Assembly: GCF_900104025.1 (NCBI RefSeq)
Contig: NZ_FNIQ01000003.1
Location: 1-64,000 of the forward strand
Length of the DNA: 64,000 nucleotides
Source of the DNA: Geodermatophilus sp. DSM 45219
Lineage (GTDB): Bacteria > Actinomycetota > Actinomycetes > Mycobacteriales > Geodermatophilaceae
Direction: 5' to 3'
Under the pieces are notes generated by a model. It saw nothing but the letters and a program-made list of their open reading frames with translations, had not been told where the DNA came from and searched no databases. The position numbers and the translations under genes were made by a program. Below, piece after piece: positions 57,011-64,000 of this stretch (the stretch's first letter is position 1; each line of letters opens with the position of its first letter).

Positions 57011-58537
57011 TCACGACGACGCCTGCGGGACGGCGAGCTGCATGACGGTCTCGGAGTCGGCCTGCGCGCGGTCGAGGACGTCGCGCTGCCTGCCCCCGGA
57101 CATCACCAGGACCCGGTGGGAGAGCCCGAGCACCTCCTCGAGCTCCGAGGAGACGACGACCACCGCCACGCCGGAGGCGGCCAGGCGCCGGACGATCTCG
57201 TAGATCGCCATCTTGGCGCCGACGTCCACGCCCCGGGTGGGCTCGTCGAGGATCAGCACCTTCGGTGTCCTGACCAGCCACTTCGCCAGCAGCACCTTCT
57301 GCTGGTTGCCGCCGGAGAGGCCGACCGAGGGGATGTCGAGCGAGCCCCGGATGTCGAACTCCGTACGGCTCTTCGCTGCGATCCGCGCGATCTTCGAGCG
57401 GGTGACCAGGCCGCGCCGCCCGAGCGACTTCTCCCAGGGCGTGCAGATGTTCTCGGCGCTGCTGCGGCCGAGCAGCAGGCCCTGCCCCTTGCGGTCCTCG
57501 GGGACCATCACGATGCCGGCGGCGATCGCGTCGGTGGGCCGCTTGAGCGACACCACCTCGCCGTCGACGAGGACCTCGCCCCGGTCGAACCTGTCCACCC
57601 CGGCGATCGCGCGGACCACCTCGGTGCGGCCGGCTCCGACCAGTCCGGCGATCCCCAGGATCTCGCCCTCGCCCACGCTGAAGGAGACGCCCTCGAAGGC
57701 GTCGGCGCGGGCCAGCCCGCGGACCTCCAGGACCACCCGGTCGCGGGCCGGCTCGGGCGCGTGGTGCTCGAACGTGAAGTCCCGGCCGACCATCGCCCTG
57801 ACCAGGTCGTCCTGCGGCACCCGGCCGGACTGCCACGCCTGGACGAGCCGGCCGTCGCGCAGGCAGACGATCTGCTGGGCGACCTCGCGGACCTCCTCGA
57901 GGCGGTGGGAGATGTAGACGACGCCCACGCCCTGGCTGCGCAGGACCTCGATCCTGCCGAGCACCTTGTCGGTCTCGTGTGCGGTGAGGGAGGCGGAGGG
58001 CTCGTCGAAGATGACGTAGCGGGGCTTCCGGGAGATCGCCTTGGCGATCTCGATGCCCTGCTGGGTCGCCATCGACAGCCCCCGGACCGGTCGCCGCGGG
58101 TCCAGGTCGATGCCGAGGACCTCCAGGGCGGCCGCCGCCTCGCGGTTCATCCGCGCGGTGTCCACCCGGCCGCCGCTGGTCGGCAGCCGTCCCAGGAAGA
58201 TGTTCTCCGCCACCGAGAGGGCCGGGACCATCCGGATCTCCTGGTGGATGAGCGCCACGCCGCGCTCCAGGGCGTCGTGCGGCGAGTGGGGCCGGTACGC
58301 CTCACCGTCCAGCGTCATCGAGCCGGAGTCCGGGATGACGATGCCCGCGAGGATCGAGGAGAGCGTCGACTTCCCGGCCCCGTTCTCGCCGATGAGGCCG
58401 AGGACCTCGCCGGCCGCCACGCTGAGGCTGACGGACTTCAGGACCGTCACCCCGGCGTAGGACTTCACGAGATCGGTACAGGCGAGGGCCCTGCTGTCGC
58501 TCCGCGACGAGACCGGGGCCGGGTCGTCGACTGCCAT
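57011..58537 (-). CDS. Ribose-type ABC transporter ATPase with two cassettes
   Basis: 508 residues. First cassette: Walker A LIGENGAGKSTLSSILAG, Walker B VIFDEPSASLTAHE. Second cassette: degenerate Walker A GLVGAGRTEVVRAIAG, signature LSGGNQQKVLLAKWL and Walker B LILDEPTRGVDVGAKM, exactly the RbsA/MglA layout in which one site is degenerate. It lies between the permease and binding-protein genes, 71 and 39 nt from them. Confidence 0.94.
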   Translation of the reverse strand: MAVDDPAPVSSRSDSRALACTDLVKSYAGVTVLKSVSLSVAAGEVLGLIGENGAGKSTLSSILAGIVIPDSGSMTLDGEAYRPHSPHDALERGVALIHQEIRMVPALSVAENIFLGRLPTSGGRVDTARMNREAAAALEVLGIDLDPRRPVRGLSMATQQGIEIAKAISRKPRYVIFDEPSASLTAHETDKVLGRIEVLRSQGVGVVYISHRLEEVREVAQQIVCLRDGRLVQAWQSGRVPQDDLVRAMVGRDFTFEHHAPEPARDRVVLEVRGLARADAFEGVSFSVGEGEILGIAGLVGAGRTEVVRAIAGVDRFDRGEVLVDGEVVSLKRPTDAIAAGIVMVPEDRKGQGLLLGRSSAENICTPWEKSLGRRGLVTRSKIARIAAKSRTEFDIRGSLDIPSVGLSGGNQQKVLLAKWLVRTPKVLILDEPTRGVDVGAKMAIYEIVRRLAASGVAVVVVSSELEEVLGLSHRVLVMSGGRQRDVLDRAQADSETVMQLAVPQASS

Positions 58538-58576
58538 GTCTCTCCTCCGCTGGTGCTCGATCGTCCGGGGCGGCTG

Positions 58577-59566
58577 CTAGACGTTCGGCCCGTAGAACTG
58601 GACCGGGTCGACCTCGCTGACGTTCTCCTGGGTCACCAGCACCGTGTCCTGGTACTGCAGCTCGGGGAGCTCCTCGCCGTTGGCGGCCGCGATCGCGTCA
58701 CGGACGGCCAGCTGGCCCATGACGTAGGGCACCTGGGCCTGCGTCGCGTCGGTCAGCCCGTCCTCGATGGCCTGGACCATGGTCGGGAACCCGTCGATGC
58801 CCACGGAGAAGATGTCGCGGCCGGCGTCCTGGGCGGCCTTGGCGGCGCCCAGGGCCATCGCGTCGCTCTCCCCGAAGATGGCGCTCATCTGGGGGTTGGC
58901 CTGGAGCATGTTCTGGGCCGCGTTGTAGCCCTCGGTCTCGTCCCAGTTGGCCGCCTGCTCGGCGACGACCTCGATGCCCGGGTTGGCGTCGATCGCGTTC
59001 TGGCAGCCCTCGCTGCGCTGCAGCTCGGCCGTGGAGCCGAGGACGCCCCGCAGGATGCCGATCTGCCCCGTGCCACCCATCTGCTCGAACATCCAGGTGC
59101 ACAGGTCCTCGGCCGCCTTGACGCTGTCCGTGGCGATGTAGGTGGCCAGCTCGCCCTCGTCGCCCTCCGGCTTCTGGTCGACGGCGATGACCGGGATGTC
59201 CGCCTGGTTCGCGGCCCGGACCCCGGCCGCGGCCGCGGTGGCGTCCTGCGCCGTGAAGATCAGCGCGTCCACGCCCTGGGTGATCAGGTTGTTGACCTGG
59301 TTCACCTGCTGCGTCGAGTTGTTGTCCGCGGAGAGCAGGATGATCTCGACGCCCTCCTCCGCGGCGGCGGCCTCGATGCCGTCGGCCTCGGCGATGTAGA
59401 AGAGCGACTTCTGGTCGGCGATCGAGACCCCGATGCGGAGCGGCTCGCCGCCGCCGTCTCCACCGCCGCCTCCGCCGCCGGAGTCGCCGCCGCCACAGGC
59501 GGTGGCCAGGGTCGCGACGACCGCGGTCGTGACCGCCGCGCGGGTGATCCGAGTAGAGCGCCTCAC
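58577..59566 (-). CDS. Ribose/polyol-type ABC substrate-binding lipoprotein
   Basis: 329 residues. Signal peptide VRRSTRITRAAVTTAVVATLATACG with lipobox LATAC (Cys24), then a Gly-rich tether (GGGDSGGGGGGGDGGGE) that would span to the domain. The Peripla_BP_4 fold follows (RIGVSIADQKSLFYIAEADG, DALIFTAQDATAAAAGV, ILRGVLGSTAELQRSEG, GIDGFPTMVQAIEDG). Its pocket residues cannot be assigned to a sugar by eye. It is the first gene of the operon, and GTG 59566 follows a predicted operator region. Confidence 0.94.
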   Translation of the reverse strand: MRRSTRITRAAVTTAVVATLATACGGGDSGGGGGGGDGGGEPLRIGVSIADQKSLFYIAEADGIEAAAAEEGVEIILLSADNNSTQQVNQVNNLITQGVDALIFTAQDATAAAAGVRAANQADIPVIAVDQKPEGDEGELATYIATDSVKAAEDLCTWMFEQMGGTGQIGILRGVLGSTAELQRSEGCQNAIDANPGIEVVAEQAANWDETEGYNAAQNMLQANPQMSAIFGESDAMALGAAKAAQDAGRDIFSVGIDGFPTMVQAIEDGLTDATQAQVPYVMGQLAVRDAIAAANGEELPELQYQDTVLVTQENVSEVDPVQFYGPNV

Positions 59567-59600
59567 GGTGTGCCGTCCCCTCCGCCCTTCGCTGGGCGAT

Positions 59601-59660
59601 GCATGTTTATGCTAGGCTTGCAGCTGCATTCACGTTAGGAGTGGCGTGGACCACTGTCAA
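59601..59660 (-). promoter_or_regulatory. Promoter and two palindromes driving the 15-gene operon
   Basis: Reading the minus strand: -35 TTGACA (59660-59655), 17-bp spacer, -10 TAACGT (59637-59632), start near 59625. The perfect palindrome TGCAGCTGCA (59619-59628) covers the start, and GCATgtttATGC (59601-59612) lies just downstream. Both are well placed for repression by the divergent SorC-type regulator. Confidence 0.65.
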
Positions 59661-59707
59661 TGGGTCGTGTCACGCTTCTACCGATCGCACCGAGGGGGAC
59701 GGCGAGG

Positions 59708-60679
59708 ATGGCCGGTCGCGGCGACCTTGATCAGCAGCGGCTCACGACCAAGGTCGCGTGGCTGTACCACAACCGGCACCTGCGCCAGCGGGACATCGCC
59801 GAGCGCCTCGGCATCTCGCAGTCCCGGGTGTCCCGCCTGCTGGACCTCGCCGTCTCGACCGGGATCGTCCAGACGACCGTCGTCGCACCGCCCGGCCTGC
59901 ACGCGGAGGTCGAGGAGGAGCTGGAGCAGCGCTACGGACTGCGGGAGGCGCACGTCTTCGACGTGGCGGTGGGGCCGGGTGACGACGAGGGCCACCTGAT
60001 CGGCTCCCTGGGCCAGCTGGTGGCCAGCCGCCTCCAGGCGCACCCGCTCGAGGCCGAGGTCATCGGGTTGACCTCGTGGAGCCGGTCGCTGCGCGCCACG
60101 GTCGCGGGCCTGCACCGGATCCAGGGGTCGGTCGGCTGCGTCGTCGAGATGCTGGGCGACGTCGGGCCGGTGACGCTGCAGCACGAGGCCGCCGACGCGA
60201 CCCGCCAGCTGGCACAGCTGACGGGAGCCGAGCCGCTGTTCCTGCGCATCCCCGGCGTGGTCCCCAACGTGCAGGTGCGCGACACCCTGCTGACCTACGA
60301 CCCGGACGCGCGGCGGGCCCTGGAGCTGCTGGACCGGCTGGACATGGCGCTGGTCGGGATCGGGACGTGCGAGATCGTCCCGCCCCTGGTGGCGGGCGAG
60401 AACTTCTTCACGGACGAGCAGTTCCAGCGGGCCGTCGAGCTGGGTGCCGTCGGGCAGGTCAACCTGCGCTTCATCGCCGAGGACGGGTCCCCGATCGAGT
60501 CCGAGCTGGACGAGCTGGTGGTCGGCGTCACCCTCGAACAGCTCCGCCGCGCCGACCGGGTGCTCGCCGTCGCCGGCGGGCCCAGCAAGTACCTCGCGAT
60601 CCGGGCCGCACTGCTCGGCGGGTGGGTCAACACCCTGGTCACCGACCTGTCGACGGCCGAGCACCTGATCGCTCGCTGA
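59708..60679 (+). CDS. SorC/DeoR-type sugar-binding transcriptional regulator
   Basis: 323 residues. N-terminal HTH at residues ~14-50 (WLYHNRHLRQRDIAERLGISQSRVSRLLDLA, ends given), then the SorC sugar-phosphate-binding domain of residues ~60-320 (EEELEQRYGLREAHVFDVAV, IGIGTCEIVPPLVAGENFF, VAGGPSKYLAIRAALLGGWVNTLVTD ends). Members sense sugar or polyol phosphates; EryD of erythritol operons is one. ATG 59708 is preceded by GGGGGACGGCGAGG. Divergent from the operon and likely its repressor; the ligand may be one of the phosphorylated intermediates. Confidence 0.9.
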   Translation: MAGRGDLDQQRLTTKVAWLYHNRHLRQRDIAERLGISQSRVSRLLDLAVSTGIVQTTVVAPPGLHAEVEEELEQRYGLREAHVFDVAVGPGDDEGHLIGSLGQLVASRLQAHPLEAEVIGLTSWSRSLRATVAGLHRIQGSVGCVVEMLGDVGPVTLQHEAADATRQLAQLTGAEPLFLRIPGVVPNVQVRDTLLTYDPDARRALELLDRLDMALVGIGTCEIVPPLVAGENFFTDEQFQRAVELGAVGQVNLRFIAEDGSPIESELDELVVGVTLEQLRRADRVLAVAGGPSKYLAIRAALLGGWVNTLVTDLSTAEHLIAR

Positions 60680-60742
60680 GAGCTGCCCCCCCGGCGGAGG
60701 GGTGCCGGGACCCCCTGGCGCCGTCCCGACACGGCGGCGGGG

Positions 60743-60801
60743 TTGACACGTGAGGTGCGTCACGACAGGCTGCGGGAGAATCACCACAGTCTGAATATTC
60801 A
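60743..60801 (+). promoter_or_regulatory. Promoter with two operator candidates before the epoxide hydrolase gene
   Basis: -35 TTGACA (60743-60748), 17-bp spacer, -10 CAGGCT (60766-60771). The spacer contains the perfect inverted repeat CGTGA-ggtgcg-TCACG (60749-60764). Just past the predicted start lies the AT-rich palindrome TGAATATTCA (60792-60801). The first site would block polymerase, the second is placed for roadblock repression or activation. Confidence 0.65.
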
Positions 60802-60870
60802 CCCACAGCGTCCGCGACGAGCCGGCGAGCGCACGCTCCGGCGGCGGAGCGGACCGGCGAGGAGGCTCAC

Positions 60871-62112
60871 GTGACGGCGACCGGCGACCACCAGGTGGAG
60901 GAGTTCACCATCGCCGTCGAGCAGGAGAAGCTCGACGACATGTACGAGCGGCTGCGCCGCACCCGGTTCCCCCAGGACTTCGCGAACGACGACTGGCGCT
61001 ACGGCTACAACGGTGACTACCACCGCCAGCTGGTCGAGTACTGGATCGAGGAGTACGACTGGCGCGACGTCGAGCGGCGGATGAACGAGCTGCCCCACTT
61101 CAAGACGACGCTCATGGGCGTGCCCCTCCACTTCATCCACGTCAGGGGCAAGGGGCCCAACCCCATGCCGCTGCTGCTGCACCACGGCTGGCCCTGGACG
61201 TTCTGGGACGTGCGGAAGGTGATCGGGCCGCTCACCGACCCGGCGCGGTACGGCGGCGATCCGGCCGACCCCTTCGACGTCGTCCTCATCTCCCTCCCCG
61301 GCTACGGCTTCTCGTCCCCCCTGACGGAGCCCGGGTGGAACTGGTGGCGCACCGCGGACCTCGAGAACGCCCTGATGAAGGACGTGCTCGGCTACGAGAA
61401 GTACGCGACGGCCGGTGGCGACTGGGGCGCCCTGGTGGCCCAGCAGCACGGCCACAAGTACGAGCAGGACGTCTACGGCGTCTACACCCACTTCCCGGCG
61501 CAGATGAGCCACTACCTGGCCGACCACCCCGACGCGCCGCCCGGGATCGCGTACGACCCGGTCCTCGGGCTCCCGGACGCCGGCGAGTACGGCGCCGACG
61601 AGGAGGGCTGGTTCGAGCGCGGGAAGCTGTTCGTGCAGCAGGAGAGCGGCTACGGGGAGATCCAGCTGACCAAGCCGCAGACGCTCGCGGCCCTGGTGAC
61701 CGACTCCCCGGCCGGTCAGCTGGCGTGGATCACCGAGAAGCGCTACTTCTGGGGCCTCGAGGAGCGCGGCGTCGGCACCGAGCCCTTCGAGCGGGTGTGG
61801 CCGAAGGAGGACCTGGTCACGACGGCCGCCGTCTACTTCCTGACCGAGACCGGTGGCACCTCCTCCCGGTACTACTGGGAGTGCCGCGGCAACCCGTGGA
61901 AGCCCTCGCACGCCAACTTCCCGGTGGTCGGAGCCCCCACGGCCGTCAGCATCTACCCGGGCGAGATCTACAAGCCCCCGCGGGCGTGGACCGAGAAGTA
62001 CTTCAACCTCCAGCAGTACCGGGTCCACGACGACGGAGGGCACTTCGCGCCGCTGGAGGTCCCCGACACCTACGTCGACGACGTGGCGACCTTCTTCCGC
62101 CGGTTCCGCTGA
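60871..62112 (+). CDS. Epoxide hydrolase (alpha/beta hydrolase, EHN domain)
   Basis: 413 residues. N-terminal EHN lid (EEFTIAVEQEKLDDMYERLRRTRFP, ends), oxyanion motif LLLHHGWPWTFWD, and nucleophile elbow ATAGGDWGALVAQQHG with the Asp. The C-terminal His is in HDDGGHFAPLEVPDTY. These are the marks of microsomal-type epoxide hydrolases, which open epoxides to diols; juvenile-hormone- or limonene-like roles are all possible. GTG 60871 has GGAGG 6 nt upstream. It stands 117 nt before the BKACE gene and is probably co-transcribed. Confidence 0.92.
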   Translation: MTATGDHQVEEFTIAVEQEKLDDMYERLRRTRFPQDFANDDWRYGYNGDYHRQLVEYWIEEYDWRDVERRMNELPHFKTTLMGVPLHFIHVRGKGPNPMPLLLHHGWPWTFWDVRKVIGPLTDPARYGGDPADPFDVVLISLPGYGFSSPLTEPGWNWWRTADLENALMKDVLGYEKYATAGGDWGALVAQQHGHKYEQDVYGVYTHFPAQMSHYLADHPDAPPGIAYDPVLGLPDAGEYGADEEGWFERGKLFVQQESGYGEIQLTKPQTLAALVTDSPAGQLAWITEKRYFWGLEERGVGTEPFERVWPKEDLVTTAAVYFLTETGGTSSRYYWECRGNPWKPSHANFPVVGAPTAVSIYPGEIYKPPRAWTEKYFNLQQYRVHDDGGHFAPLEVPDTYVDDVATFFRRFR

Positions 62113-62229
62113 CCCGCGCGTCGCTGGAACGGGACCTGCCCGGACCCCACCTGCGTCCGGGCAGGTCCCTGCCCTCGACCCCTGCCACCGCCTCGTCGCC
62201 GAGGCACCACCGACCAGAGGGAGAACACC

Positions 62230-63177
62230 GTGGCCACTGCGCTGGACAAGTACGCCGACATGAAGCCGACCTGGGACCACCCGGTCGTCATCGAGTCGCA
62301 CATCAACGGCATCCGGACCAAGGAGATGAACCCGAACACGCCGATCTCCTACGACGAGATCGCCGATGACGCCATCCGCTGCTGGGAAGCCGGTGCCGGG
62401 GCCATCCACGCCCACAACACCAGTTTCGACCTGCTCGGCGCGAACGCGCACAAGGACTACATGCGCACCTGGGGCAAGGTGCTGGAGAAGCACCCCGACA
62501 TCACGTGGTACCCCACCACCTGCAACAACCTCCGGCTGCTCCCGGACGAGAACGGGCTCGAGCACGTACCCCTGCTGTACGACGACGCGAACGTGCGGAT
62601 CGGTTGCGTCGACACGGGCCTGACCCTGTTCGCCACGGAGGTCGACGAGGAGGGCTACCTCTCGGGTCCGGAGTTCGGCTTCAACTACCGACGTGTCGCC
62701 AGCCAGGTGCGCATGTTCCGGGAACGCGAGCTGGCCATGGTCTTCGGCGTCTACGAGCCAGGGCACCTCCGCCACGCCCTGCACTACGTGAACAACGGCC
62801 TCTCCACACCCGGCTCCATGTGGGACTTCTACCTGATCGGCGACTACGGCCTCACCGCCATGGAACCCATCGGCACCAACGGCATGAAGCCGAGTCTCGA
62901 GAGCCTCTACTACTACCTGACCATGATCGAGTCCGCCGCGGTCCAGCACCCCTGGTACATCTCCATCTGGGGGCAGGGGGCGCTCGACGACACCGGCATC
63001 CTCCGCCGCGCCATCGAGCTCGGAGGGCACGTCAAGACCGGGCTGGAGCTCTTCTACGACCCCGATCGCAACCCCACCAACCTCGAGCTCCTCCAGCAGT
63101 GCCAGGAGATCGCCCGCGAGGTCGGCAGGCCCATCGCGACGCACGCCGAGGCGAGGGCGCTCTACAACATCAGGTGA
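62230..63177 (+). CDS. BKACE-family beta-keto acid cleavage enzyme
   Basis: 315 residues. BKACE (DUF849) enzymes take a beta-keto acid and acetyl-CoA to acetoacetate plus a new CoA ester. Family marks are GAGAIHAHNTS (metal-binding His pair), ISYDEIADDAIRCWEAGAG and the C-terminal IATHAEARALYNI. The substrate pocket cannot be assigned by eye. Context with an epoxide hydrolase suggests degradation of an epoxide- or diol-derived acid. GTG 62230 has GAGGGAG upstream. Confidence 0.88.
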   Translation: MATALDKYADMKPTWDHPVVIESHINGIRTKEMNPNTPISYDEIADDAIRCWEAGAGAIHAHNTSFDLLGANAHKDYMRTWGKVLEKHPDITWYPTTCNNLRLLPDENGLEHVPLLYDDANVRIGCVDTGLTLFATEVDEEGYLSGPEFGFNYRRVASQVRMFRERELAMVFGVYEPGHLRHALHYVNNGLSTPGSMWDFYLIGDYGLTAMEPIGTNGMKPSLESLYYYLTMIESAAVQHPWYISIWGQGALDDTGILRRAIELGGHVKTGLELFYDPDRNPTNLELLQQCQEIAREVGRPIATHAEARALYNIR

Positions 63178-63905
63178 GGTCGCGACCGACCCCCTGGTCG
63201 CCCGTGCGGCCGCGTCCCGACTCCCCCGTCGCGCCGGCTCGCGTCCCGGCGCGAGTCGGGTCAGGCGTGTCCTCGCTGCCAGCAACGGGGAGCCGGGCGG
63301 GCGGTGGTGCGCGGGTCCTGCGCGAGCGCTGCCGACCGCGGACGACCGCGCACGAGCGGCTGCGCGGAGGGACTGCCGAGGGCACCGGGGCCCGGAGTCC
63401 GACCGAGGTGATCGTCGAGGACGACGCTGTCCGCGCGGTGGAGCGGGCCCTCGGCATCAACGCCGGCTCCGTCCGAGCCGACCGGCACGCCTCGGGAGCC
63501 CGGGAGGAGGAGGGTGCCGCGCCCGCCGGGCCGACCAGCTCGCCCGTCGACGGCGAGGCCCTCGGGCGCTCCCGCTGCGGGCCGGCCTCCGAGCTGCACC
63601 TGGCCGCCGACGGCCACGGGCTGCCGAAGGCCCATCCGGCTCGCCGCCGGACAGGCCGGGGACCGCCCGCAGCCGCCGTCACCCGCGGACCCCGTGGAGG
63701 TGGCTCGCGTCGGACCCGGGCGCTCTCGGCAGCGCCCGGAGCCGGGCCATCCTGATCGTCGCCACCGTCGTCCTCCAGCTCCGCGCGGACCCCCGGGACG
63801 GGCCCGAGCCGAGGTGGACCGCCTCCCGACATCGGCCCGCCCGGGCGGTGCGCACCGACCCGTGAGCGGGCAGCTATTCAGGCCTCGAATGCACCAGCGT
63901 GACCC
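63178..63905. other. Gene-poor stretch without a supported gene
   Basis: About 730 bp after the BKACE gene. Long frames exist on both strands, but their translations are Arg/Pro/Gly/Ala-rich shadows with no start-site signal or recognised domain. A plus-strand patch (EVIVEDDAVRAVERALGI at about 63407-63460) is the only protein-like run, possibly a remnant. I see no repeat, tRNA or hairpin of note. Confidence 0.5.
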
Positions 63906-63999
63906 TTGACACAGTTGCGGGCCGACCTCACACTCCTCGTGATGTCGATGCGCTAGTCGAATCAATATTCATCAGCTCTCAGACGAGGAGACCTCGATG
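63906..63999 (+). promoter_or_regulatory. Promoter and start of a gene that leaves the window
   Basis: TTGACA (63906-63911), 17-bp spacer and CACACT (63929-63934) form a plausible promoter. An AT-rich stretch TCAATATTCATCAG follows (63962-63975), then GAGGAG (63985-63990) placed 6 nt before ATG 63997. A plus-strand gene therefore starts at 63997; only its first codon is visible. Confidence 0.55.
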
Positions 64000-64000
64000 T

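Noticed and set aside
62505-63755. Plus-strand 416-codon frame over the BKACE gene and beyond
   Set aside because: Its first part is an out-of-frame shadow of the BKACE gene, and the remainder has no start signal or family.
1-64000. CRISPR arrays, tRNA/rRNA genes, insertion sequences, prophage modules
   Set aside because: No regular spacer-repeat units, cloverleaf genes, transposases, integrases or phage structural genes were seen on either strand.

Overview
The window is about 73% GC, and gene starts are mostly GTG/ATG. It encodes mycothiol synthesis (MshA), a SenX3-RegX3/PhoU phosphate system, an HbhA-like protein, an RsiG-type anti-sigma factor and MurD2/MurL. Together these point to an actinobacterium, most likely in or near Geodermatophilaceae (Blastococcus, Geodermatophilus, Modestobacter). 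The family-level call is inference from gene content.

Layout. (1) 0-29 kb is a chromosomal core block. Many of its genes occur in the same neighbourhood as M. tuberculosis Rv0474-Rv0500A: the HTH protein, proC, ppx, membrane protein, regX3/senX3, gpmA, ybjN, mshA, murB, DUF2516, hbhA and HTH genes. Small insertions (PfpI, methyltransferases, ArsR/SRPBCC, GlxA, MFS) sit between them. A fur-ygfZ-rsiG-asparaginase run follows. (2) 28.9-32.5 kb is a murD2-murL-glutamate cyclase operon that makes the D-Glu of peptidoglycan by epimerising it after ligation. (3) 32.6-41.4 kb holds nhaA with a structured leader, a DUF885 peptidase, a nitrobindin-like gene, a TetR/epimerase divergon with clear operators, and a DUF4184/PAS/PP2C fusion. 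(4) 42.3-59.6 kb is one uninterrupted minus-strand run of 15 genes. It encodes a ribose-type ABC importer, an E1 alpha/beta pair, a free-standing lipoyl protein, a stand-alone E2 catalytic domain, a lipoate ligase, two GlpD-like flavoenzymes, two FGGY kinases, a class II aldolase, a glycerol-1-phosphate dehydrogenase-like protein and a HAD phosphatase. A SorC-type regulator is divergent from it. (5) 60.7-63.2 kb carries an epoxide hydrolase and a BKACE-type beta-keto acid cleavage enzyme behind a TTGACA promoter. The last 0.8 kb has no convincing gene before a new start at 63997.

How it works together. The 15-gene cluster reads as an alditol/glycerol-type pathway: import, phosphorylation, flavin-linked oxidation to a ketose phosphate, and aldol cleavage. 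A 2-oxoacid or acetoin-type dehydrogenase complex, with its E2 split over two genes, is added with its own lipoylating enzyme. The substrate is unknown.

Two genome-wide signatures separate the halves of the window. The core half has about 18 genes whose start codon lies 6-8 nt after a -10 hexamer (predicted leaderless mRNAs), and eight copies of one GC-rich hairpin family at gene ends. The 42-63 kb accessory half has neither and relies on Shine-Dalgarno sites, translational coupling and TTGACA promoters.
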